A stretch of DNA of 64,000 bases. Origin: Henriciella pelagia. Lineage in GTDB: Bacteria; Pseudomonadota; Alphaproteobacteria; Caulobacterales; Hyphomonadaceae. Location of the stretch: the NCBI RefSeq assembly GCF_002088945.1, contig NZ_NCSU01000006.1, positions 124,001-188,000 on the forward strand, written 5' to 3'. The number at the start of each line of letters is the position of its first letter. Position 1 is the first letter of the stretch. This document shows, in pieces, positions 17,858 through 26,003 of this stretch. Under the pieces are notes generated by a model. That model was not told the origin of the DNA. It did no database searches and saw nothing but the letters and a program-made list of their open reading frames with translations. A program made the translations under genes and the position numbers.

Positions 17858-18517
17858 ATGAGTGAAGATAGTCTGTTTGAGGCAGTCGACACTTATATAA
17901 ACAGCCTGTTCGTCGAAGATGATCCTGTGCTGGAACGCGCCATCACGCGCGCGACCGCTGCCGGACTGCCGGAAATCCAGGTGTCGCCCGGACAGGGCAA
18001 GCTGATCTACCTCCTCGCAAAGATGATCGGCGCCAGGCGGGTCCTCGAAGTCGGCACGCTCGGCGGCTATTCGACGGTCTGGCTCGGCCGTGCGCTTCCC
18101 AAGGACGGCAAGCTGATAACGGTGGAACTCGAACCGGCGCATGTCAAAGTTGCTCGCGAAACGCTGCAGGATGCCGGTCTTGCCGATCACTGTGAGGTGA
18201 TCGAAGGCAAGGCGCTCGACGTGCTCAGCGGTCTCCAGCCGGCCTTCGACATGGTTTTTCTCGATGCCAACAAGGATGGCTATCCTGCCTATCTGAAGCA
18301 GGCGGTCAGGCTGACCCGTCCGGGCGGACTGATCGTGGCCGACAATGTCGTGCGGGAAGGGGCGGTGCTGAAGCCATCATCCGTCGACGCGAATGCCATT
18401 GGCGCGGCCGCCTTCAACCAGGCGCTTGCCAGCCATCCGCAGCTTGAGGCCATCGTGCTCCAGCAGGTCGGCATAAAGGGCCATGACGGCCTCGCTGTGG
18501 CCCGGGTGAAGGACTGA
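17858..18517 (+). CDS. SAM-dependent O-methyltransferase (family 3, CCoAOMT-like)
   Basis: A 219-residue class I methyltransferase of the O-methyltransferase family 3. The SAM site is VLEVGTLGGYSTVWLGRAL, the acidic end of strand 2 is VELEPAHVKVA, and the metal-binding region is DMVFLDANKDGYPAYL followed by GLIVADNVVREG. Length is typical. It follows the hydrolase gene by 12 bases with an AAGGAT ribosome site, so the two may be co-transcribed. Substrate cannot be predicted; bacterial members methylate small catechols and other hydroxylated compounds. Confidence 0.88.
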   Translation: MSEDSLFEAVDTYINSLFVEDDPVLERAITRATAAGLPEIQVSPGQGKLIYLLAKMIGARRVLEVGTLGGYSTVWLGRALPKDGKLITVELEPAHVKVARETLQDAGLADHCEVIEGKALDVLSGLQPAFDMVFLDANKDGYPAYLKQAVRLTRPGGLIVADNVVREGAVLKPSSVDANAIGAAAFNQALASHPQLEAIVLQQVGIKGHDGLAVARVKD

Positions 18518-18550
18518 CGGTACGGAGTCCTGCGTCGGCCGCAGGCTCAC

Positions 18551-19768
18551 TCAGCAGGGAAAGCGGGTTGTCCAGCGCTGATCATCGCCCGTGAAGCGTT
18601 TCAGCGGTTCACCAGTCTTGTGGCAGCGGGCAGTCTGGCGTCCATTCTCACTGAAGTTTGCAGTGAATACGTCGACGTTCCAATTGTCGCCATTCCATCC
18701 GCCGCTGAAAGTGGTGCGCAGGCTGATGGATTCCACATCGGCTGCAGACGTCCCCTCGGGCAGTGAAATACCGACAGTTTGCCAGGTGTGGTCGATCCAG
18801 CGTTGCCCCTGGTTAAGATTGTTCGCCGCGACAACGCCGCCGCCGCGCAGGCGCACGGTGGCGTGGACATTGTCATTCCCCCCGCGCAAGTCGTCTCCAC
18901 CTGTCTTGATGTCGAGAATGATTTCACGCGGTGAGTCCGGCACTGATGGCGCGTTGCGGGGGGTGTAGTTCTGTTGAACAAACCAGGTTCGCCAACAGAC
19001 TTCATCGCCGACACGGTTGCGCTCAAGGTTGCACCAGGCATTGCGTTCCGGTTTCGGAACCATGGTCACCTTTCGTGCCCCGTAATTTGGTTCGTAGATG
19101 AAGATCTTCAGGTCTTCCTTGTGCTCGCCAAGATCACCCTTGTAGCGGCCCATGTCATAGCCATAGGCGAGGACGACATGGTCTGCCCCAGGATCACCCG
19201 ACAGGGATTTCAGGCCGAGCGGCACTGGCCGGCCGGCGTCTATCTTCTCGCGCAGTTCCTCAAGGCGGCCCCCATTGGTGCCCTGGAGCCCCCAGCGGAA
19301 GAACTCGTCATCGCGAATGCCGAGCGGGTTCATGTGAAGTTCGACCCACTTATCCATGTGCGCTTCTAGCGCTGTCATGTTGCGGGCGTAGAGATAGCTT
19401 TGCAGGGTCGTACCGTTGACGGGTGTATAGTCCTGCCGCGGGATCGGCTTCCCGGCACGCCAGTAATCAAGCGCGGCATACACCATGCCGCCGCACAGCC
19501 CGCTGGTGGTGACGTCGAACACACCGGTTACCGTCTTGAAGGTATTTATGAATCTGAAGCCGTCCGCCACCGGGTCGAAGTCTGTCATTCGGGCGGTGGT
19601 CAGAGGTATGGCAATGGATGGGTCTATCTTTAGCGTCCCCGGCCTGATTGTCGGCTTGGTCAAAACCGCCTTGCCGCCAGATTTTTCGGGCGGCTCGGCT
19701 ATGGCGGCAGGGGCAAGCCCCGCGACCATCATCACAAGTGAGGCTGCTACCTTCTGAGGCAGTTCCAT
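18551..19768 (-). CDS. Secreted protein with papain/C39-like Cys-His motif, unknown function
   Basis: A 405-residue exported protein: signal peptide MELPQKVAASLVMMVAGLAP with cleavage near AIAEPP. The ATG at 19768 has a strong AAGGAGGG site; an ATG at 19810 would spoil the signal. The region TTSGLCGGMVYAALDYW (Cys about 92) resembles a papain-type nucleophile helix, DHVVLAYGYD gives a His (about 197) at a strand start and IYEPNYG an Asn (about 228), in the order Cys-His-Asn. The C-terminal third is beta-rich with HATVRLRGGG and WNVDVF. Cysteine peptidase or amidase activity is an inference; the substrate is unknown. Leftward and isolated from the SDR gene by about 100 bases. Confidence 0.75.
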   Translation of the reverse strand: MELPQKVAASLVMMVAGLAPAAIAEPPEKSGGKAVLTKPTIRPGTLKIDPSIAIPLTTARMTDFDPVADGFRFINTFKTVTGVFDVTTSGLCGGMVYAALDYWRAGKPIPRQDYTPVNGTTLQSYLYARNMTALEAHMDKWVELHMNPLGIRDDEFFRWGLQGTNGGRLEELREKIDAGRPVPLGLKSLSGDPGADHVVLAYGYDMGRYKGDLGEHKEDLKIFIYEPNYGARKVTMVPKPERNAWCNLERNRVGDEVCWRTWFVQQNYTPRNAPSVPDSPREIILDIKTGGDDLRGGNDNVHATVRLRGGGVVAANNLNQGQRWIDHTWQTVGISLPEGTSAADVESISLRTTFSGGWNGDNWNVDVFTANFSENGRQTARCHKTGEPLKRFTGDDQRWTTRFPC

Positions 19769-19864
19769 GGCGTCCCTCCTTCCCACAGTGCAACGGGGAA
19801 AAGATATCATGTATAGGATGGGACGCGAAAGACTTTCGAACTCGCTCGACCAGTTGAAAGCGTC

Positions 19865-20674
19865 CTAGGTGCGAGGGCCGAGAGTCTTCTCAAGCTGCTT
19901 CTTCAGCCGCTTCGGCATGAACCGCGCCGCAAAGCGGGTGCGTTCAGCCATCTTGCCGGCCATATAGTGAACTTCCTTGCCATGCGCAGCGTCCCAGGCG
20001 CGTTCAGCCGCCAGTTCGACCGGATAGACTTCGGAGCCTGACTCCCGGATCATGTCGCTCATTTTCACATTTGCGCCGTCCTTGGCGCCCATATCGAGGA
20101 TCGGCGTATCGATGAACCAGGGCATGAGGGAGGTGACCCGGATCCCGATATTCGAAAACTCGATATCGAGCGCTTCTGTGAGGCCGCGCACGGCGAACTT
20201 GGTTGCAACATAGACCGCCAGCTTCGGTGCACCGAACACGCCAGCGGTCGAGGCGGTATTGACGATGCGCGACCCTTTGGTCTGACGCAGCAGGGGAAGC
20301 GCCGCCTGCACGCCATTGATGACACCCTTCACATTGATGTCGACAATGGCGTCATTGTCCTCGCCGGAAATGTCTTCGAACCAGCCATGTCGGCCAATCC
20401 CGGCATTGTTGAAAAGAACGTTCAGCCTGCCATCGGTTGCCTTGGCGAAATCATCCATGCAGCGCTTCCAGTCATCGCGGCTGCGTACATCGAGCTTGCC
20501 CGAAATGCAGTTCTCTTCGCCGATCTCGGCCGCCACTTTCTTCAGGCCGGCTTCATTGATGTCGTAGAGGCCGACAAACCAGCTGCGGTCAGCAAACAGT
20601 TTTGCCGTTGCTGCGCCGATGCCGGATGCGGCTCCGGTGATGAAGATGCTCTTGCGGCCGATACACTCGCCCAT
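19865..20674 (-). CDS. Short-chain dehydrogenase/reductase
   Basis: A 269-residue classical SDR. The cofactor loop is ITGAASGIGAATAK, the central NNAG motif is LNVLFNNAGIG, and the catalytic Ser and Tyr-x3-Lys are VNTASTAG and VYVATK. The start at 20674 is preferred over 20689 because GGAGGA lies 7 bases upstream of it. It follows nadC in the same direction with a 57-base gap, so it may be the last gene of the nad transcript, but nothing links its chemistry to NAD synthesis. The last 30 residues are Lys/Arg-rich. Substrate unknown. Confidence 0.9.
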   Translation of the reverse strand: MGECIGRKSIFITGAASGIGAATAKLFADRSWFVGLYDINEAGLKKVAAEIGEENCISGKLDVRSRDDWKRCMDDFAKATDGRLNVLFNNAGIGRHGWFEDISGEDNDAIVDINVKGVINGVQAALPLLRQTKGSRIVNTASTAGVFGAPKLAVYVATKFAVRGLTEALDIEFSNIGIRVTSLMPWFIDTPILDMGAKDGANVKMSDMIRESGSEVYPVELAAERAWDAAHGKEVHYMAGKMAERTRFAARFMPKRLKKQLEKTLGPRT

Positions 20675-20730
20675 GTCCAGTCCTCCCATTTGCCGCCGTT
20701 TCGTTTGAGGCGGTCAGTCAGGAAACAGGT

Positions 20731-21582
20731 TCACGGCAGGTCGAGGCCGACGTCAAGATTTGACGCAGAGTGAGTTAGCGCACCGACGGAAATATAATCG
20801 ACGCCAGTTTCGGCGATTCCGGCGACCGTATCGAGATTGACGCCGCCCGACGCTTCGGCCTTGCACGCCCCATCGATCATCTCCACGGCGCGGCGCAGCG
20901 TGTCATTGTCCATATTGTCCAGGAGCACAGCATGCGGCTTCAGCGGCAGCGCTTCTTCGAGCTGCTGCAGATTGTCGACCTCAATCTCGATCATGCGAAG
21001 GTGCCCGGCATAGTCGTGCGCCCGCTTCAGCGCTTCGGTGATCGACCCACAGGCCGCGATATGGTTGTCCTTGATCAGGATCGCGTCATCGAGGCCGTAG
21101 CGATGGGATGTGCCGCCGCCGCAGCGCACGGCCCGCTTCTCGACGGCGCGGTGGCCCGGCGTCGTCTTGCGCGTGCAGACGATGGTTGCATCCGTGTGCG
21201 AGACTTTGTCCACGAAGGTCGCCGTCAGGGTCGCAATGCCGGACAGGCGGCCCAGAAAATTCAGCATGGTCCGCTCGGCAATCAGGATGGAGCGTGCCTC
21301 GCCAGACAGGGTTGCAATCATATCGCCGGGCGAAAGCGCATCGCCATCCTGCTTGCTCTGGTCGAGTGTCACAGCGGGGTCGACGAGCTTCAGCGCGTAT
21401 GCGGCAGCATCCATGCCGGCCAGGCGCCCCGGCTTGCGCGCGGCAATCTTCGCCTCGATCATCGTGCCCGGCTTGATCGTTGCATCCGTGGTCAGGTCGC
21501 CGGCTCGGCCAAGGTCTTCCGACAGCGCAAGACGGACGATCGGGTCCAGGACCAGATCAGGCAACGGTGGGGGTGCAATCAT
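20731..21582 (-). CDS. nadC: Nicotinate-nucleotide pyrophosphorylase (quinolinate phosphoribosyltransferase)
   Basis: NadC converts quinolinate and PRPP to nicotinate mononucleotide, the third step of de novo NAD synthesis. The 283-residue protein shows RTMLNFLGRLSGIATLT, CTRKTTPGHRAVEKRAVRCGG, HRYGLDDAILIKDNH and the C-terminal EASGGVNLDTV and DYISVGALTHS. All phosphoribosyl-site residues look intact. It overlaps the end of nadB by 4 bases (ATGA), so the two are coupled. Confidence 0.97.
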   Translation of the reverse strand: MIAPPPLPDLVLDPIVRLALSEDLGRAGDLTTDATIKPGTMIEAKIAARKPGRLAGMDAAAYALKLVDPAVTLDQSKQDGDALSPGDMIATLSGEARSILIAERTMLNFLGRLSGIATLTATFVDKVSHTDATIVCTRKTTPGHRAVEKRAVRCGGGTSHRYGLDDAILIKDNHIAACGSITEALKRAHDYAGHLRMIEIEVDNLQQLEEALPLKPHAVLLDNMDNDTLRRAVEMIDGACKAEASGGVNLDTVAGIAETGVDYISVGALTHSASNLDVGLDLP

Positions 21583-23126
21583 AGGGTGGCTTCTTCCTTG
21601 GCGGGCTCGGACGGCAGGCGTACAAAGCTGCGCCGCGCTTCGTCCATCGTTTCAGTAAAGTCGGAGCGGTAATGTCCACCGCGGCTTTCTTCGCGGCTGA
21701 GGGCCGCCGCAGCGATCAGACGCGATGCTGTAAGCGCGCGGGCATCGCCGTGCTGTACGCTCATTATGTCGATGTCTTCCAGCAGGCTGGCAAGGCCGTC
21801 CGCGTCACGCACCACGCCGCATTTCTCGGCCATGCCAAGGCGAAGGGCCTGCAGGGCGTCAGGGGGCAGTTCGTCTGGTACGTCACCGGAAGAGTGCGAC
21901 GGCTGGTTAAGGTCGGCTTCGCGCAGCCTGTCTGCAATGCGTGAGGCGAAAACCACCGCCTCAAGCAGGGAATTGGACGCGAGCCGGTTCGCGCCGTGCG
22001 CACCGGTCGAGGCGCATTCGCCGCACACAGACAACCCGTCCAGCGTGGACCGCCCCCACATGTCTGCCACGACACCACCCATGTGATAGTGCGCGGCGGG
22101 TGCGACAGGGATGGGTTTGACCCGCGGGTCTATGCCGGCCGCCATGCAGGCCGCGAATACCGTGGGAAAGTGCGCCGGAAATTCATTGCCGACGGCCTCG
22201 CGCGCATCGAGGAACGCGCCGCGCCCAGCCATGCGTTCGGAATGGATCGCACGCGCAACTTCATCGCGCGGGGCCAGTTCAGCGTCCTCATGATAGCGAT
22301 GCATGAAAGGCTGCCCCTTGCGATCGAGCAGGACAGCCCCTTCGCCGCGCAGGGCTTCGGTTGCGAGCGGCGCGGGGTCGAGGCCCACATCCATGGCGGT
22401 CGGGTGGAACTGGACAAATTCAGGATCGGCAATCAGCGCACCAGCTGACCAGGCCATGGCGAGAGCGTCGCCGCGTGACTGCGGCGGGTTGGTCGTTACC
22501 CGAAACAGACCGCCGGACCCGCCTGTACAGAAAATCGTTTCGCGCGCGGTTAGCGGCGACAGGTTTCCCTTTCGGTCGCGCACCACCGCCCCGGCAATCT
22601 GGCCATTCTCATCCTGCAGAAGGCCAACGGCGCGGAACGGCCATTTCAGCGTGATATTGCCAGCGGCCTGAACAGCAGCGGTCAACGCACCCATAATGGC
22701 CTTGCCCGCGAGGTCTCCGGCAACCCGCGCCACGCGCGGAACCGAATGAGCGGCCTCCAGCGACAGGGCGAGCGCGCCTTCATCGGTCCGGTCAAAGGGC
22801 ACGCCCATTTCGATGAGGTCCAGCACCCGGGCTGGGCCTTCTTCGGCGATGAGGCGGGCGATGATCGGGTCAACGAGACCGGCGCCCGCCGCAACCGTAT
22901 CGGCAGCATGCGACTCTGCCGTGTCGAGCGGGTCAAGGGCGGCCGCGAGTCCGCCCTGCGCCCAGGCAGAGGAGGCCGCTTCACCGAGTGGGGCAGGGGC
23001 GATAACGGTGCATTTGCGCGGGGCGAGCCGCAGTGCGAGGAACAGGCCAGCAAGGCCCGCGCCGACGATGAGGATATCGTCGCCCGGGCCAGGTTCACCC
23101 GCCTTGATGCGCGTCGAGTGGTTCAT
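21579..23126 (-). CDS. nadB: L-aspartate oxidase
   Basis: The FAD flavoprotein that oxidises L-aspartate to iminoaspartate for quinolinate synthesis. Of 515 residues, ILIVGAGLAGLFLALRLA is the FAD Rossmann loop; SSAWAQGGLAAAL, CTGGSGGLFRVTTNP, FVQFHPTA and HYHMGGV fit the succinate dehydrogenase/fumarate reductase fold; GECASTGAHGANRLASNSL is the C-terminal FAD-binding motif. Length is normal. It is downstream of two small exported-protein genes that separate it from nadA, and overlaps nadC by 4 bases. Confidence 0.96.
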   Translation of the reverse strand: MNHSTRIKAGEPGPGDDILIVGAGLAGLFLALRLAPRKCTVIAPAPLGEAASSAWAQGGLAAALDPLDTAESHAADTVAAGAGLVDPIIARLIAEEGPARVLDLIEMGVPFDRTDEGALALSLEAAHSVPRVARVAGDLAGKAIMGALTAAVQAAGNITLKWPFRAVGLLQDENGQIAGAVVRDRKGNLSPLTARETIFCTGGSGGLFRVTTNPPQSRGDALAMAWSAGALIADPEFVQFHPTAMDVGLDPAPLATEALRGEGAVLLDRKGQPFMHRYHEDAELAPRDEVARAIHSERMAGRGAFLDAREAVGNEFPAHFPTVFAACMAAGIDPRVKPIPVAPAAHYHMGGVVADMWGRSTLDGLSVCGECASTGAHGANRLASNSLLEAVVFASRIADRLREADLNQPSHSSGDVPDELPPDALQALRLGMAEKCGVVRDADGLASLLEDIDIMSVQHGDARALTASRLIAAAALSREESRGGHYRSDFTETMDEARRSFVRLPSEPAKEEATL

Positions 23127-23144
23127 GTCAGCCCCCGCCCTTCA

Positions 23145-23588
23145 TCAGGATATGGCGCCTTCCGCCCGCCGCCATATGGCGGGGTAGGCCCCGCTCCCCA
23201 GCAGCACGCCATCCATGGATGAGGCGTCCTTGATGACGAGCTGGAAGTGGTCGGGCAGATAGCTGTCGGTTGGCTCGCCTTCGAGAAAATTGACGATCGT
23301 CGAAAACACGGTGAGCTGGTCACCATCGACCGATGCCGAACAGCTTTGCTCGACCGTGTAGAGGACATCGGCAGACGGGCAATCCTGGCGTGCTGTCAGT
23401 TCGCAGTCATATCTGTCGGGGTCATCGCCCGGCATCAGGCGGGCCTGCCCGCTGAAGCTGCAGACCGGATGAACCTCGGCTTCAAACATCCAGATGCCGG
23501 CAATATTGGGTGCTGGCTCGGTCGTCTGGCTGAAGGCGACCTGCCCAGTCAGACAGGCGAGAGACAGGAGGGCAGCGGTGCGGATCAC
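23145..23588 (-). CDS. Small exported protein, second of a tandem pair in the nad cluster
   Basis: A 147-residue protein with signal peptide MIRTAALLSLACLTGQVAFS. The mature part carries IAGIWMFEAEVHPVCSFSGQARL and DRYDCELTA, which align with GNWTFQTKPYREGQCLMSGTARL and GVYDCELTA of the next upstream gene, with matching cysteines; both end with a DHFQLVI/DNFALTI strand. The two are paralogues. The beta-rich domain starting GxW and two conserved cysteine pairs suggest a small secreted beta barrel. No enzyme motif was seen. It overlaps the upstream gene by 4 bases and ends 19 bases before nadB. Confidence 0.75.
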   Translation of the reverse strand: MIRTAALLSLACLTGQVAFSQTTEPAPNIAGIWMFEAEVHPVCSFSGQARLMPGDDPDRYDCELTARQDCPSADVLYTVEQSCSASVDGDQLTVFSTIVNFLEGEPTDSYLPDHFQLVIKDASSMDGVLLGSGAYPAIWRRAEGAIS

Positions 23589-24040
23589 GAAATGCCCTCT
23601 TCGGACCGGATGAACACCACTGGCGCTGTTGCGGCAGACACGAGCGAACCGTACATGCGCTGCGAGCTCTGTATCGTCAGGGCGAAATTGTCCGGCACAT
23701 AGGTCAGGCCTTCGATCTTCGACTCAAGGAACTGGTCGATCACCGAGCGGATGGACACCTGGTTGCCGAACCGCCGGGCCGTGCATGTCTGCAGGACAAC
23801 TGACCGGCCCCAGAGGGAGCAGACTTCCACCGCGGTGAGTTCGCAGTCATAGACGCCTTCTTCCGGATTGGGGGTCAGGCGCGCTGTACCGCTCATCAGG
23901 CACTGGCCTTCGCGATAGGGTTTGGTCTGGAAGGTCCAGTTTCCGAGAATGTCGCTTGGGTCGCGATTTTCCGTGGCTCCGGCGGTCGGCGTGGCAACCA
24001 TCAGAAGTGCTGCAAGGCAAGCCATCAGGACAGGTCGCAT
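23585..24040 (-). CDS. Small exported protein, first of the tandem pair in the nad cluster
   Basis: A 151-residue protein beginning MRPVLMACLAALLMVATPTAGA, a signal peptide. The ATG at 24040 has GGAGACC upstream; an in-frame ATG 63 bases earlier would extend into the gap and lose the signal. It shares its whole layout with the next gene (GxW start, YDCELTA, paired Cys). It lies 82 bases downstream of nadA, and the stop overlaps the next start. Role unknown; location suggests the same transcript as nadA and nadB. Confidence 0.75.
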   Translation of the reverse strand: MRPVLMACLAALLMVATPTAGATENRDPSDILGNWTFQTKPYREGQCLMSGTARLTPNPEEGVYDCELTAVEVCSLWGRSVVLQTCTARRFGNQVSIRSVIDQFLESKIEGLTYVPDNFALTIQSSQRMYGSLVSAATAPVVFIRSEEGIS

Positions 24041-24121
24041 GGGGCAGGTCTCCGGGGGGAAAGAGCTGAAGCGGGGTTGCTGTGGTCGAGCAAACCCCGC
24101 CAAAGCGGCGACTTCAAGGCA

Positions 24122-25270
24122 TCAGGCGGCCGAAATGACCTCGATCTCCAGCGGCTTGAGGCCGGTTTCGAAGGCGAGCGGCTTTTCCGTCTTGGGCAGG
24201 GCCAGCATCGCATCGATGGCTTGCTTGGCCTTCACCCGCACCGATTCCTCGATTTTCACCTCATGCTCCATGTCGATCAGGCAATCGAGGATGTTCTCGA
24301 GCGTGATGCGCTTCATGTGCGGACAGAGATTACATGGGCGGATGAAGTTCACGCCGGGATTTTCAGCGGCGACATTGTCGCTCATCGAGCATTCGGTCAG
24401 CAGCACGACCTTGTTCGGGCTCTCATCTTTCACATAGTTGGCGAGCGCCGAGGTCGAGCCGGCAAAGTCTGCCGCCTCGAGAACATCCGGCGGGCATTCC
24501 GGGTGAGCCAGGATGACAACGCCCGGATGCGCTTCACGCAGCTGGTTTACATCGTCAGCGCTGAACAGTTCATGCACTTCGCATGCGCCCGGCCAGGTGA
24601 TGATGCGGATATCGGTCTGGGCGGCGACATTCTTGGCGAGATACTGGTCCGGCACGAGAATGACCGTGTCGGTCTTCCATTCCTTCGCGACTGCCTCAAC
24701 CACCTGCGCGGCATTCGAACTGGTGCAGGTGATGTGGCACTCGGCCTTCACGTCCGCGGTTGTGTTCACATAGGTGACGACCGGATAGTCGGGATACTTT
24801 TCCTTGATAAGGCGAACATCGGCGCCGGTGATCGAAGCGGCGAGCGAACAGCCCGCTTCGAGGCTCGGGATCAGCACCGTCTTCTCGGGCGCCAGGATCT
24901 TCGATGTTTCCGCCATGAAATGGACGCCGGCCTGGACGATCACGTCCTGCTCGACCTGCGAAGCTTCACGGGCAAGTTGAAGGCTGTCACCGCGGAAGTC
25001 GCCGACGAGACGGAAGATATCCGGCGTCATGTAATTGTGCGCCAGGATAACCGCATTCTTCTCTTTCTTGAGGCGGTTGATCTCGGCCACGAGCGGCGCA
25101 ACGGCGGGCCATTCCATGGGAGTGATGAAGTCCGATACGAGCGGGTAAAGCGCGTCGGTTTCGGCCTTGACGGCATCATCATATTTCAGGCCGCGGGCTT
25201 CAGCGGCATTGGCAGCGCGAAGCGGCGTCGGGGTCGGACAGCTTGGTCCGGAGTCAATAAGTCTGGCCAT
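24122..25270 (-). CDS. nadA: Quinolinate synthase
   Basis: NadA condenses iminoaspartate with dihydroxyacetone phosphate to quinolinate and carries a [4Fe-4S] cluster. The 382-residue protein has NAVILAHNYMTPDIF (first substrate loop), QVEQDVIVQAGVHFMAETSKIL, PSLEAGCSLA, YVNTTADVKAECHITCTSSNA, GACEVHEL, HPECPPDVL and PCNLCPHMKRITL; the three cluster cysteines fall in the expected spots. The ATG at 25270 has GGAGGA 9 bases upstream; an open frame continues about 700 bases further without a ribosome site and is not credible. First gene of the nad cluster. Confidence 0.96.
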   Translation of the reverse strand: MARLIDSGPSCPTPTPLRAANAAEARGLKYDDAVKAETDALYPLVSDFITPMEWPAVAPLVAEINRLKKEKNAVILAHNYMTPDIFRLVGDFRGDSLQLAREASQVEQDVIVQAGVHFMAETSKILAPEKTVLIPSLEAGCSLAASITGADVRLIKEKYPDYPVVTYVNTTADVKAECHITCTSSNAAQVVEAVAKEWKTDTVILVPDQYLAKNVAAQTDIRIITWPGACEVHELFSADDVNQLREAHPGVVILAHPECPPDVLEAADFAGSTSALANYVKDESPNKVVLLTECSMSDNVAAENPGVNFIRPCNLCPHMKRITLENILDCLIDMEHEVKIEESVRVKAKQAIDAMLALPKTEKPLAFETGLKPLEIEVISAA

Positions 25271-25603
25271 GGTGTAGTCCTCCACGCTTTTGCTCAATCT
25301 GAGCATTAGTTGGGTATGCAACTGCCCGATTTCAAGACCTTCCACCATGGAACGAAAGAAACCTGACCCTCGCCACCCCTTATAGGCGGGGTGAGCAAAA
25401 GGCGGTGTAATCGTCAAATTTCCGATTGGCAAGGGCAATGTCGATTTTGTGACAAAGCGTCCGCCCTGATCTGTTCCGACGGCGCAAAAAAGAATCCCTG
25501 AAGAGTCAGAGCCTTGTTTCAAAATTAAGATTCTGTTTACCAAAAAACGATTGCGCAGCGGAACAAAAAGAGAATATAGGGATCGGAACGGAAGGAGAAC
25601 AAC
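25271..25603. promoter_or_regulatory. nadA upstream region with a candidate operator
   Basis: This 333-base divergent gap serves nadA (leftward) and the 115-aa gene (rightward). A dyad TGCTCA-ATC-TGAGCA lies at 25291-25305, about 20 bases upstream of the nadA ATG, extended by T..T and A..A outside. Alphaproteobacterial nadABC genes are reported to be controlled by repressors of the NrtR/NadQ type that bind such dyads; whether this matches their motif I cannot verify. A hairpin CACCCC ... GGGGTG occurs at 25374-25393. The right half is AT-rich and likely holds the promoter of the rightward gene. Confidence 0.4.
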
Positions 25604-25951
25604 ATGGAATGTGTCAATTTTCGCGGACGCTCTGGTCGCCTCGTTGCTTTCACCAGAATGGCATCCGACAGCGCATGGGCGAGACATGCTGGTGTGGCGC
25701 TCTTTGCGTCCCGTGACACCTATGGCTGGCGCATTGTCCGCATGGTCGAAATGACCGGCCGCATGCATGACGTCCAACCGTTCTGGGCAGAGCTTGACGC
25801 CAAGCGCTACGGTGCCTCTGCCATCTTCGTCCATGATGAAACCGATTTCGAGGTCCGTCGCGCCCTGATGAGTGACCTCGAAGCAGGGCTGAGCCCGGTC
25901 TTCCCGGCTTTTACCGGTGCTCAGCCCGAAAGCTTGCGCCTCGCGGCGTAG
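25604..25951 (+). CDS. Small soluble protein of unknown function
   Basis: A 115-residue protein with the ATG 6 bases after GAAGGAGAA, a strong site. No signal peptide or membrane segment. The sequence is mixed alpha/beta with a charged HDETDFEVRRALMSDLE stretch in the second half, and no recognised motif. It is divergent from nadA and followed within 6 bases by a strong terminator hairpin, so it forms a one-gene unit. An ordinary expressed gene by its signals; family unknown. Confidence 0.7.
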   Translation: MECVNFRGRSGRLVAFTRMASDSAWARHAGVALFASRDTYGWRIVRMVEMTGRMHDVQPFWAELDAKRYGASAIFVHDETDFEVRRALMSDLEAGLSPVFPAFTGAQPESLRLAA

Positions 25952-25956
25952 AGGAG

Positions 25957-26003
25957 GGGGTGCTGGCACTTTTCACCAGTCGGTGCCGGCACCCCGTTTT
26001 ATT
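25957..26003 (+). terminator. Rho-independent terminator
   Basis: GGGGTGCTGGCAC at 25957-25969 pairs with GTGCCGGCACCCC at 25983-25995 (13 pairs with one G-U), followed by GTTTTATT. It ends the rightward 115-aa gene and, being nearly symmetric, may also serve the convergent DUF885 gene whose stop is at 25999. Confidence 0.8.

Noticed and set aside
25271-25969. N-terminal extension of NadA by about 230 residues
   Set aside because: The open frame continues, but there is no ribosome site, it covers the divergent 115-aa gene and the operator region, and NadA is complete from 25270.
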